DNA of 64,000 nucleotides from Metridium senile (taxonomy: Eukaryota > Cnidaria > Anthozoa > Actiniaria > Metridiidae), in assembly GCA_949775045.1 (NCBI GenBank), contig OX459101.1:12512347-12576346 (forward strand), in the 5' to 3' direction. This document shows, piece after piece, positions 12,260 through 32,219 of this stretch; within the stretch, counting starts at the first letter, position 1; each line of letters opens with the position of its first letter. A model generated the notes under the pieces. That model made no database searches. It saw nothing but the letters and a program-made list of their open reading frames with translations, and had not been told where the DNA came from. Position numbers and translations under genes: made by a program.

Positions 12260-13188
12260 GCTAATTAGCATTTTGGATATGATCAAATGCGCCTATAAAA
12301 ACATTCTGTTGACACAATTAAATATAGAAATTAATAAAATATGTTAAAATATAAATATAAAAACTTATATATAATAAAAACGTCAGTAAAATCTAATATA
12401 AATATGTTCATAAATGAAATATATATATTTTTTGCATAGCGTGAAATTTAAACTGTCTATTGTTCGTAGCAAGCGAAAGCTTGTTCAAAAAAGAAAAGTT
12501 TTAACTTAAGTCTTAAATTTTGATAAGTTTAGCCTTAGATATAATAATTAAAATAAATACAAACGCTAAAATTAGTACAACGTTTCGACATCGTCAGATG
12601 TCATTATCAAGTGATTTAATTAATAAGATTACAAGTAAATAAGTAGACTAATAAAGATATGCTACATTGATTATGCACAATAGAGTGGAATAAATTAAGT
12701 GAAGAGTTTTGCTTTGATCGAGTCTGTCTGAATGTTTAGGTTGGGTGATTTTTCCTTTATCATCAACATTTCATAAACTAGGCAGTAAAATTTAGTTTTT
12801 ACATTTTTTAAGATGGAATAAAGTCTTAAAGTTGAAATTGTTTTAGATCTTTTATTGGTTGGAAGCATAGAGTTTGGGCTGCAGCCTCAAATGCCCTTGC
12901 CCAGTGTCTTCTTAGTTTTCACTCTTGGAGGCATCGGCAACGTATCTGCTGTGGACCTTGTTCTTTTAGCTTAATCAAGTCACTTTTAAGTCACTTTTTT
13001 TTTTATTTTATTTAAATACGTTGGTGCAAGTCTATTGATTGCAGCTTGAATATGTAATCATTAAAATTTTAAATTCAATCCTGAAGGAGACGGGCAACCT
13101 ATGTAGTGAATGTAATACTGGAGTTATATGGCTGTATCGTGGAGTACAACAGATGAGCCGAGAAGCACTATTTTGTACACGTTGAATT
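12260..13188. repeat. Dispersed AT-rich repeat, left end of duplicated segment (unit 1)
   Basis: Matches 33985-34590 except for the 303-bp insert at 12518-12820. Contains GTTGGAAGCATAGAGTTTGG and ends with TAATACTGGAGTTATATGGC just before an (ATT)n array. No ORF of note. Confidence 0.7.
12518..12820 (-). mobile_element. Penelope-like element, 5'-truncated 3' end
   Basis: An insert absent from the paralogous position at 34200, flanked by the 10-bp direct repeat AAGTCTTAAA (12508-12517 and 12821-12830). On the minus strand the first 110 nt read as an open frame ending at a stop: YEMLMIKEKSPNLNIQTDSI then KAKLFT. This is the typical C-terminal end of GIY-YIG endonucleases of Penelope-like retroelements in invertebrates. 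The 3' UTR carries CTGACGATGTCGAAACG, reminiscent of the hammerhead core found in such elements. The fragment is far too short to be active. Confidence 0.6.
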
Positions 13189-13775
<587 letters not shown>

Positions 13776-15629
13776 TAATTATTCACAATTACACGATTTC
13801 CACTTAGCAGATCCCCCCTTCATCAGTATATACATTGCAGTAATCCCCCCTCCTACCTACGGATAATTTCAGAGATCCCCCCTATGGGGATTTTTTTTTT
13901 TCATTTTTTTTTTTTTTCATTTTTAAAAGGCAATTGTTGATTCAAGCCGTTGAGCATTTTTGTTGTACTAAGAGTTTAATTTAAACACTGTTGTCGTTAC
14001 TGTTATGATTCAAATGATATGTTTTATAATATAAATAATAATAATGATATTACGATAATAATATTAAAAATAATTACCATGTAGTACTTGGCAAAAAAAA
14101 AAAAAAAAGAATGACAAAAAAATATGGAAAAACTGACAGATATTCAAATGAATGAAACAGTTATTTAAAGTACAGTTTGTGGTTGAATAATAATAAATAA
14201 AAAAATCATGAATTCTTACACATTTAAATTTTGAGTGATCCCCCTTTTGATGCTGTAGGTATATTCAAATTACAATTCACCATACATTTCCTTATACTGA
14301 CTCTACGCTTGGGCTACCTGTGGTAATGTAAGAAATAAAGAGTGACGGGAGAGACTGAAAGTAACTCGTTCCCAGGGAATTCTCTTTTTTTTGTGGAGAA
14401 TTCGAAAAGAGCGCTAAATTAATTTGAATGATTTTCGTGACAAGTTTTTAGGATGAGCTATTTTCGTCTCAGACGGCTGACTTCATGTCTCGAGACCGTG
14501 AAATCGATTTTTCTCGAATAATTCGAAAAATCATTTGAATTTTAACCGACCGCAGAACCTTTTAAAACGCTCACTAATACCTACCTACAGTACCAAATAA
14601 TGAGGGTAGGTTGATGTTTCAGCTATGGCCGGATTTCGGCGATTTATTGCACTAAATTAAATAGTTTACTAGGTCACTGATCGCTCATGCATTCTACATG
14701 TCATTGAGAACAAAAGGTTTCTCTACGCGATACAGGTATTTATTATTCAAATATATAGATAATCAGCAGCTCGTGATAAAGAACGGCCGAACAAGAGGTA
14801 AGAGGAATATACGTCGAATCAAAACTCTATATATGACAAAACTCTATATTTAATAATGAATGCAGCTTTATTACCAAAATATAAGTATATATATCTAATT
14901 GAATATTTAACAACAGGTAATATAATGAAATTTGAAACACCGCCGAAAAAGAGTTTGAACTAAACTTTACTGACGTTTCGAGCTTTAGCCTTTCGTCGGA
15001 CGAAATGCTTAATCATTTGATCCAAAATCCAAAATACCACTTTAATTGTTATTCTTGCTAAGTTAGTTTTGTGCAGTGCGTGATAAAGTAATTGGGGATT
15101 AATTGTCAGAACAATCGTGAAGTTTTGAGATGAATCCCCAGGGAAGAATGCTACAGAGCGCGCTATGCATGGTCGGACCAATGCTTTACGGGAAAATAAC
15201 GCAATAGACATATATATATATAGAATATACCATATTATGAAAAAGATCTCGAATGATCTTAAAAAGTATTTATAAGAGCAGGAAGTCAATCTTATTGATT
15301 GATACGAGCCTTGTTCTAGGGTTGTATGTCCATAAGTAGCGCAGGAAATCGTGACTCGGCAGTTTGATCAATAATATCAAAGGTTCAAACTCCAATTAAT
15401 CGTTGTCTTCATAGATTTGTTTGTCATAATCCTGTGATATCTATCTATTTCTTACTGATATAACAAGACTTTTCCGATAAAACTTGAAATTTTATTGGAA
15501 ACTTACATCAGTTACAAGTTCTTAAATTTCTTTCGGCTTTAGACTTCAATAGTTTTGCACTTTCATTCCATATACACGAACAAGTCCAAAAATTGTTCTT
15601 GCAGTAAGAGCACAAGGCATAATATTCCA
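13776..15629. repeat. Dispersed repeat R1+R2, copy 2 (uninterrupted)
   Basis: R1 (13776-14879) continues directly into R2 (14880-15629) across CCAAAATATAAGTATATA. This is the empty site of the 4.3-kb nested insertion found at 5341-9607 in copy 1. Confidence 0.85.
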
Positions 15630-15959
15630 ATATTTGTTTTATTTTGAGAATAGTCTTTCCATCTCTTAATATCAAGGATTTGAAGTCGTTTCATGAATCC
15701 ACACTGTTATCGCTATGAAGTTAAAATCATTCAAGTGGAATTCGCGTAATTATGAATAATGAGTTTTCTTATGGGTGGACCATGAGAAGTTGGGGGCGGG
15801 GGGTGGCATTTCCCAAAATAAAAAAAGTGCACGGCCAAAATGCCAATAAAAAATCCCGCTCAGAGCCAAGCTCCAAAAAAAGAAATTGCAGAACCTTGAC
15901 AGGTAGCGAATGGTAAAATTTTAAAATCCGAGCCTGAGATTCTAGAAATATATCAGCTC

Positions 15960-16215
15960 ATATATTTACTGTATTTAAAAATCCGTGACTTTGAGCCATC
16001 AAAAATACGAAAAACAGCGACTTTGAGACATCAAAAACACGAAAATCCGCGACTGTGAGACAATAACAACAAAAATACGAGTCTTTGAGACATCAAAAAT
16101 ACGAAAAACTGCAACTTTGAGGCTTCAAAAATACGAAAATCAGCGACTTTGAGACATCAAAAACACGCAAATCCGCGACTTTGAGACAACAACAAAAATA
16201 CTAGACTTTTGAGAA
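15960..16215. repeat. Degenerate tandem repeat, about 32 bp (unit 1)
   Basis: Repeated variants of CGACTTTGAGACATCAAAAA and TACGAAAAAC, about seven units; paralogous array at 37290-37525. Non-coding. Confidence 0.75.
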
Positions 16216-17565
16216 AATCAAATAAAAAATATTGCAAAAACATTATTGAGAGAATTCACAAAACGTTGTAAGAATACACAAAACTGAGTTGTTTTTAATT
16301 CTCTAAAGAACATAACATTCGTTTGCATACCTCAATAATAGTTGAAAAGTATACTTTTATTTTCATCTACCCTTGTAAACAACACCCGACGGCGGTGAGT
16401 TGAGCTATCTTTTGTTGCCGATATGTCGTTGATTTTCATTCACTTTTAAAAAGCTTTAAAATTCACAATAAGTTTGTCTACTAAAGTAAACAACGTTTTT
16501 GAAGTCAAGAAGTGTTATCGTCTTTCTTGTTCTGCATACAAAAGGTTCAAACATCTTAAAAAAGGTCGGTTTACTTGATTCAAAGTCCTGTCAGCGATCC
16601 TCATGCTTTCAATTCATCTTCTTCATAAATTATGACACAGACAAATTAATTCCGTCAACTGCAGTTGACGATGATTTTGATTAAAGTTCCTATTATTATT
16701 TATCGAAAAATAAGCTTCCGTAGGCTCTATTTCTCGATACAAACGTCCACAAGACCGACGAATTTCAACTCGTTTCAACATCCATCGAAGTTCACTTGTT
16801 TATGTCAGCTAAAATTATTTATAAAACGCTGTCAAACTGGTTTGGAACAGGTGGTTCAGGTGCATCACTCGATTCCTGATCAGAGCAGTGATCACCACTC
16901 TCTATAGTATAGAGTTACTATAATCTATGAAGTTGAAATTGGCATTGTTAAATCAGTGAGCTGAAGGTAGCACTCGATCTTATTGTATGAAAGAACAATA
17001 ATTTTTCAAGGAAAACATATAAAACCAGATGAGTTTAAACATGTAGATATAGACCCAAAAGGGATGAACCATTAGAAAAGTGGTGGGGTGGGAGGGGGGT
17101 GGATGAGTGGGTGGGTGGTTGGCAAAATAGAATCTGCCTTGGCAGTTTCTCAGGAAAAACAATCTTGCCATGGTATAAAGGATTGTATGTATTCAATAAT
17201 TAAAATATACATAGACTATATTATATTGTGGATGTGACACCTGACACCAACAAGGGCTACTGAAAAATTTCCCATCATAATTTCTTAGCCCAAAATCTAT
17301 AAATTTATCATAGAAACTTATAAGGAACACTTTTTAAAACTGTTACTATTAAATAGAGACTTCAGTGTCCTGTACATTGAACCGTAATCAAATATAAAGC
17401 AGGCAGCCTTCCTATTCAAGTGTTAAGATAGTTATGTAATATTTAATAAGAGTGACTGCTTAATACAGATTCAGTAGTGTTACATGTGTACAAAAATAAA
17501 CTCTGCATAAGGCTTTTTCGTTTTGATAATGTATCAACAAATAATAAAATAAGCAAAATTTTTAC
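16216..17565. other. Intergenic sequence of unit 1, no gene recognised
   Basis: Several short frames (16499-16684, 16665-16907) are preserved in unit 2 only because the duplication is young; they show no domain and no codon-level constraint I can judge. A G-rich GTGGGAGGGGGG patch lies near 17085. Confidence 0.4.
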
Positions 17566-18090
17566 CTTCAGACATTTCACGTTGATCCTCAACTTGTTCA
17601 TCACCACTGTTTGATGAAATCGTTTCTCCATCAATACCGAAAGGTACTGAACGACGTGGTTGATGGTGACCCACCCCATATATCTGTTAGCAAGTCGTAG
17701 TTATCTTGCACGATTTTGCCGCTTCCGCTTCTTGTCCCCTTGTTAACGGCGTTGCGATAGTCCTGGCGGACATTTTTAATTTTCTCCTTAATTCTTAGGT
17801 AACCACCTCGTATCTTTGCTTTTTGGGACTCTTTTTGGGCCTCGTACTGATCGCGTACTCGCTGGCGGTCATGTCTTTTATATTATGTACAGGTTCTAGG
17901 ATACTTTCTAGGCCGAAATCATCGGGATAGTCAATGGCCATGCAACGGCGTACTTCGGTATACATGCTTGCTAGGTCGGCTTCAAAGTCGATTGCATTGT
18001 ACTCACATAGCGTTTTAATTTGTTTTACGTACTTTAAAAGCATTTTCGCAGCTTCGGGTGACCAGACCAAGATATCGAAGGAGCTGATGA
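17566..18090 (-). pseudogene. Myb/SANT-like (transposon-associated) protein exon, frameshifted (unit 1)
   Basis: The minus strand encodes VWSPEAAKMLLKYVKQIK, then FEADLASMYTEVRRCMA. After a one-base shift in an A-run near 17880 it continues KRHDRQRVRDQYEAQKES, then LRIKEKIKNVRQDYRNAV, GTRSGSGKIVQDNYDLL and IWGGSP, ending at a splice-donor-like AAG|GTAAAA at 17566. The helical, basic layout with KIKNVRQDYR and GSGK resembles the DNA-binding accessory ORF of PIF/Harbinger-like elements or a related trihelix protein; the family assignment is inference. No ATG is in frame (the ORF opens after a TAG). The same frameshift is present in unit 2, so it predates the duplication. Confidence 0.5.
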
Positions 18091-18289
18091 ACTACACTTT
18101 GAACGTCCGTAGACACACTACATTCTTCTTTATTATTCTCTTGACTCTGATTTGCATTTGTGATATATTCCGCTTGGAATCTTCTGAAATATTCTCAAGG
18201 TTGATACGCCATTTTGTTATTGTGATCGATTTGGCGCACGAAATTTGAGGCGGGAAATACGTCATTTGACGTCATTCGAAGCAATTGGA

Positions 18290-18509
18290 GATAGCCCTAC
18301 CCCTAGGGTCACCCTTCCTTGAGCGTTTACATGGCAAAAAGCTGGCCCTCCTAGGAGGGTCACCCTACCTAGCTGATAGAGTAACCCTAACCATAGGGTC
18401 ACCCTACCTGACATGTAAACACAACCACGAAATACAATAGAGTAAGGTGACCCTAGGGGTAGGGTGACCCTCCTAGGAGGGTGACCCTATCTCCATGTAA
18501 ACAGGCCCT
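18290..18509. mobile_element. Foldback MITE with AGGGTGACCCT motifs (unit 1)
   Basis: About 220 bp built from inverted copies of CCTAGGAGGGTCACCCTA and TAGGGGTAGGGTGACCCT, with GGAGATAGCCC at the left and CTATCTCCATGTAAACAGG at the right. A strong hairpin is possible. Paralogous copy at 39607-39827. Confidence 0.65.
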
Positions 18510-19668
18510 TAGTTCGTACAAGCTTCAGATCGGCGATTGAAACTAGCGATTGCCGAGCTCTAAGCTTCTTGCACAGAACAACAAACTTATTCGCAAAACT
18601 TAAATTGCTTCACCCTATTATCTAGCAGTTCACCTTAACGATCTATGAATATGTAGATGAAAGTAATATTTCTTTCTTTACAATATGTCAGATAACGTGA
18701 TCGGTTTCAAAACTCTAGGTCGAGCTCGACACTGACAACAAATAAAGCCAGCCCAACAGCCCAAAACGCCTCAAATATAAAACCAATGGCTTCAGTGACT
18801 ATCTATCTTGCGTTTATTTTGCAAGAACAACTTAATAGCACTGTTTCTTAGACACTCTTTGAACTCGTACTCGCTGAATCGAAATTCGATCCAGTTAAAA
18901 GTAGAATAGACAATTGGATCACGGACTGACGGAACGACGAACCTAAGGGAAATAGAGGACGACCAAAAAAATACAAATAAAACAACAACATTGAATTCTT
19001 ATTTTTTTGCTTCAAATCATCTAAGTTAATCTGAGAAAATAATCACATCATCGTAATGGAGCCCGAGTTCACGCAGATATGCACCTAGTTAGAGAATTAA
19101 AAACAACTTTTGTATATTCTCACAACCTTTTGAGTATACTCTCTTGAATTTTTGCAATATTTATTTGATTTCTCAACTTTTGCTTTTCAAAATGTTTTGC
19201 ACAAACTAGGAATGCTCGTCACTTAGCCTTTAATTTTCTCTCAGTCTGTTTTTGTTTATTTTATCGCATTCTGTAAAGACAGAAAGACAACAAAGTTTGA
19301 ATCTCGCGCGAAAAAAACCGCGAAGCTTACTACATACGGAACACCGGTCCTGCAGATAAAAAATATAGCCCGTGGTCCGTGATACGCAAAATACAGCCCG
19401 CGCGCGAACCAATCAGATTGCACGAAATAAACCAGTCATATAATAATATTTCATATATATCATTAGCAAATATATTAATAATAATAATAATAATAATTTA
19501 AAACCCTTTAAATTCTTGTTTAGCTTAGTATTCAGTTTGATGCATTCGTTACTATTTTTTGCACTTTATATTTTCCATTATTAGCTAGTTATAGGATATT
19601 TAATTAGGACATAAGTTCTGCAGTTTCCCATAGTTTCACATCTATGAATCTTATTTTTGAATGTGAAA
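18510..19668. other. Upstream region of ABCC copy 1, no gene recognised
   Basis: Mostly unique-looking AT-rich DNA. A small palindromic purine patch (GAGCTCGACACTGACA) and a TAATAATAATAATAATAA run near 19480 are the only notable items. Confidence 0.35.
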
Positions 19669-20958
19669 CAGTCCTGATGGTTACCAAATTTGATAACCCT
19701 GATTTGTTATGATATTTGAGAAACCAAACAGTAGATCAGCCAATCAGAACTCAGTTTTAGTAGGTGACGTCACATCTAAGTGAGCAACAACAAAGAATCG
19801 AGATTGTACTTTGGTTACGAAGTCAGAAGTATTATTATATTCTTCATGACAAGATGCTATTTATTTCATAATTGAAGTATTCTTACATCAAATCTTTCAA
19901 ATTTCCATTAATACCTATCGGTCATCTTAAATAACTTTTGTCTAAACTCAAACATAACTCTTCTGTTTTGCATAAAGATCATAAACACTTTTATATTTCT
20001 ATTTGGATCATATATTAATAACATTTTTCTTCATATAAGAGAATAGCTTAAGCCATTGGAAACACCAGGAAAATATGAAAACATTTGACTACAAGTATTG
20101 CTGAAGATCAACATAATTTTATAGTATTGACCTTCGTAAGATTATCATTTTGTATTCAATTTAAAACATATTCGTGTCCGATTCTACAAAGGTCTTAGAC
20201 ACATGCAAACTGCCAGCTTTCTGAAAGAGAAGCAGAAACACTGGCGATTAATACAGAAGAAATAAAGTAAAAGTAATAATAAGAATTTGAATCATAAGTT
20301 TGTACGGCTTGAAGCCCTTCTAAATTATCAACAATTCTTGACTTTTGTTTAAATAAAAACTTAAAATAAAATGCAATACCAAATACCATCTTTTAGCCAA
20401 CATGAAATGGCCTTCGTCTTATAACCGATTTACAAAAGTACAGCCTATTTATCGCAATCGAGCAACGTTTCTTGAATGTAAACAGTATGACTAGTATGGG
20501 GCGGATGAGCTGGAATAGACACACTCATACACAAAATCAAAGCGGCCCAGCGTTCTATAGACCGGCCCATGTTGAGATTTCACACAATGATAGAAGAATA
20601 TCTCCTGAATACCCCTATATTTTTTTCGTGGAACCAAAAAAATCATTCGACAAGAAAACAAAACAAGTATTTGGGAAACCGGGGTTTGAATTGAAATTTT
20701 GAAGTACCAGTGTAGTTAAGAAATTTACTCACCGTTCACCATCATTTCGCTCTAACACTCCGGAAACATGCTGAGACTGTACTTAAGATAATTCTCTTCC
20801 ACGTAGTATAAAATAATCTCGCAAAAACATTTTGGAAAGACAATAAAGACTAAATAAATAAAATCTTACTGCGGAATTTGTTCAACACCGGAATGATGAC
20901 GTCATAATCCTTTTAGCTGGAATGTTGTGGTTATCAAATTTGATAACCATCAGGACTG
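19669..20958. mobile_element. TIR element just upstream of ABCC copy 1
   Basis: Bounded by about 30-bp inverted repeats: CAGTCCTGATGGTTACCAAA followed by TTTGATAACC at the left, and the inverse with one T/C change at the right (20929-20958). Length 1290 bp. I could not settle a target duplication from the flanks. The right end lies about 70 bp before the transporter ATG. Inside is one frame (from an ATG at about 20487 to 20702) whose product includes PAFYRPAHVEISHNDRRISP; it is kept in unit 2 with two changes, and no family was recognised. Confidence 0.6.
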
Positions 20959-21030
20959 TGCAAGACTTCTTGCTTTGCTTTTTTTCACTGACGCAATTTT
21001 AAGTATATTTCTAAATTTTTCTAGGCGATA

Positions 21031-29213
<8,183 letters not shown>

Positions 29214-29706
29214 ATGATAAATACAATACAAATGATAATAATAGAAAATCAGTATTCATGTACAATGTAGAGGGGAAACTAAAATATAACTAATATCAGA
29301 AGGGTAAAAATATATTATTAGTGTAGTGTAATCTCCTTGGAAGAAACCATACATAGCATTTTTGAAATTACGGTGTGTAGATAGAATATGTTTAGTTTAG
29401 TTAGTTTATGTATTTATTAGTATAGGTTATCGCATGGTTTTGAGTTCAATTTGGGATTAATTCACACGAGTATGTTTTTCAAAGACTACAATTTGCACGA
29501 GACCGTAGATCACACGAGTGCGAATTCTCACAAATTGAACGGGAAACCATATGATTTCTTATAAATAATACTATACACTAGATGTGACTACTGTTGTCAA
29601 TTTTGAATTTGTTTGATTTCAGTTTTACAGTCTCAGAATAGTTTCTATTTAATGACTATTTAGTGGCTATATTACTCAACAAGCAACATCATATACAAAA
29701 GGTATA
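29214..29706. other. 3' flank of ABCC copy 1
   Basis: No clear AATAAA close to the stop; AT-rich DNA, paralogous to 50509-51054. A 3'-terminal non-coding exon cannot be excluded. Confidence 0.35.
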
Positions 29707-29893
29707 TCCTCCTCCGCAGTCAACACTTTTGGGCTTCCTTTGGAATAAAAACGAACGAGAAGCTCATTCTTCCCAGGCACTAATCCAAAGGAATCCTCAA
29801 AATCCAAAGGAATCCCAAAAATCCAAAGGAATCCCAAAAATCCAAAGGAATCCAAAAATCTAAAGGAGTCCCAAAAGGGTTGCCTGTGGAGGA
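29707..29893. mobile_element. Small foldback element with AATCCAAAGGAATCCC repeats (unit 1)
   Basis: Inverted ends CCTCCTCCGCAGTCAAC and CCTCCTCCACAGGCAAC; the inside is a tandem array of CCAAAGGAATCCCAAAAAT. Unit 2 (51055-51183) has fewer tandem units, so the array length is variable. Confidence 0.6.
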
Positions 29894-30060
29894 GGCTATA
29901 TTGATGAGAACGGAGACAATTACACTAATGAAGACGTATCTTGGAGTGTATTGAATCATTAAATGATACATAGTTTTGTTGCGAATAACTCATCTCTAAG
30001 GTTGACTTAACCTTTCAAGAAAAGATTTCTGTAAAAACCATGCAAACGCGGCAACACTAG

Positions 30061-31300
30061 GGCAGCCCAACTATTTTATTTGAGGATTTTTTTTAATGAA
30101 TATAAAGTTATTTTTAACCGCGCGCCGAGCGCCATATTGGAATAAAATCTTTTGTTAATCATTGAGCGCGCGGGTGGGATTTTTGTGGTGTATTTGTTTG
30201 AATGCGCACGGATGGGATTCCTGTGGCTTTTTTTGCAAACAATTTTTGAGGCTACTGTCCTCCATATATGGAGGCGTAGCCTTATTGCTGTCGTGAATGT
30301 AAGCAAGCAAGTAACTCCACAGGAAACCCGAAAATACCAATTTCGTCATTTGTTATCACTATTGAAACGCATGTGGTCCCCCAAGGGATTGTCTACTTGT
30401 TGGGGTCAGAGATGGTTCTAAGAGCTATGCATAACTTGCCACCCTTGTCTGTATATAAGCCTTTAGGTATTCAACGGAACCTCATGTCATCCTGAAAATT
30501 TCGAAGAAAGTTTCATATAGGGACATTAAATGATCATCCATAACATGTATTATTGCAGAAAAATAGGAGACATTTGTGTTGTGAAGGAATTTTATTCAAG
30601 ACAAAACTATCTAACTATCTAACTAGCTTTTGACAAATGTTTTCGTATTGTAAAATTGGTGCGAATAGCCGCCGAAACAACATATTTGCTATAAACGTGT
30701 TGAAAGATGCAAATAAATATTGTACAATATTACTGGGAATATTCAGCTTTGCTCTACAATAAATAAGCTTCGGCAACTAGCAGTTTTCTTATTGTTCTGC
30801 AAATTTTGATGCGACTGCACAAATACATATTGTTCTCTTAGACTTCCTGCCGATTCATTACTAGCTCTTCTTCACAACATTATTTTTGCACATTGATTTT
30901 TCAGTTGATATATCTCTTTCAAGCAGTAGCCTCATGCAGTCTTAGACTGCCTATTTTTCGTCAAAGTCGCGCGGTGTTGAAGAGGGAGGTATTTTAACAA
31001 GGTATGAAACTCGATCACGTGACAAATTTAGTTTCGCGCGTAGTAAATCAGCCAAGGGATAAAATTTTAATTTTTCTTCGAATATATAAACTTTACGTTG
31101 CTGTTCAACTACAGTAAAAAGTATGATCATCTCCGAACTCAGCAAATGGGTCAAAATCAATTTTTAAAAAGGGCAGCATGGAATCGAGGTGCTCCCCAGG
31201 TTGCATAGGCAATGACTTCCGGTTTCAGTCGGATTTTTACAATCGTGGAGTCATCGTGAAAATATCGATCGAGCCGCGGTGTTGTGAAATACCACATTCA
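30061..31300. mobile_element. Foldback element, orientation opposite to the unit 2 copy, with nested insertion
   Basis: Starts with GCAGCCCAACTATTTTATTT as in unit 2, but the inner sequence (30120-30247 and 30953-31290) is the reverse complement of 51570-52130. The right TIR is not seen. The inside is split by the 705-bp insertion at 30248-30952. Confidence 0.55.
30248..30952. mobile_element. Insertion with ATTTTT target duplication
   Basis: Flanked by ATTTTT (30242-30247 and 30953-30958). The uninterrupted site is in unit 2 (rc of about 52010). GAGGCTACTG occurs at the left end and, inverted, about 20 bp inside the right end. No ORF with a recognisable domain. Confidence 0.55.
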
Positions 31301-31520
31301 CCGAAAAAGTTGGCGATTACTTTCTTGCATTTAAAGGCCCAGTATCGACCGGGATGCTTTTCGTGCCTCGACCTAATTTCGTGTATCACGAAATTACCAA
31401 AGTTCATAATGCCTTCTCAATCCAAATAATCCTAAGTAATCCTGCTAATATCTCAAAACATTTCACTGTATTTAAGTTCTCTATATATTTTACAACATCT
31501 GTGCCGCAATATTTTGTATA

Positions 31521-31796
31521 CACCTAATTCAAAAAAGGTTGACGGGGCGAACGGCGATTGGCGATTGGTGATTGGCGATGGTAAATATGAATTTCTTCTT
31601 ATTCGTTTCTAAATTACCCAAACAATTCCTCCAACGTTCAGGGAAACCTTCGAGATATCCATCTAAGGTCATCGCTTAACGATGTTTGGGTAATTTAGAA
31701 TAGAATAAGAAGAAATTCGTATTATCCACAGTCTCGCGATCGCCAATCACCAATCGCCAATCGCCGTTCGCCCCGTCAACCTTTTTTGATTAGGTG
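31521..31796. mobile_element. MITE with long TIRs and TA target duplication
   Basis: 276 bp flanked by TA (31519-31520 and 31797-31798). TIRs of about 100 bp start CACCTAATTCAAAAAAGG and continue TTGACGGGGCGAACGGCG, with GGCGATTGGCGATTGG repeats. The 75-bp middle is unique. Confidence 0.75.
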
Positions 31797-32219
31797 TAAT
31801 TTCTGTAAATAGATGTAAATAACAAGCTTTGATGTTTGAGTAGATTAAAATCAACTCGGCCGCTTCGCAGGCATCTCATTCCGATCCACGGACTAGCTGT
31901 TAAAATATGCCATAGAGCTGCTCAGACGAGACGATAATATACTATGGACATTAAAAATACTTATTAACTTTATATTTGGAGCTCAACGTTCTTAAACATA
32001 TTTTTACTACAACGATTGTTTAATAATAACAAAGCGGACAAACCGAGTTGATCAATATCGTTACTTTGATAATACAACAGAAATACACATAACATACCAT
32101 GCCCAATCCTTTATTATATTCACCGCATACTATTACACGATAGTTTTCTTCTCAGGGATGCATTTAAGGACATTCAGAAACACTCAAAAGCCCAAAGATT
32201 CGTAAAAAGAGTTCGCTAC

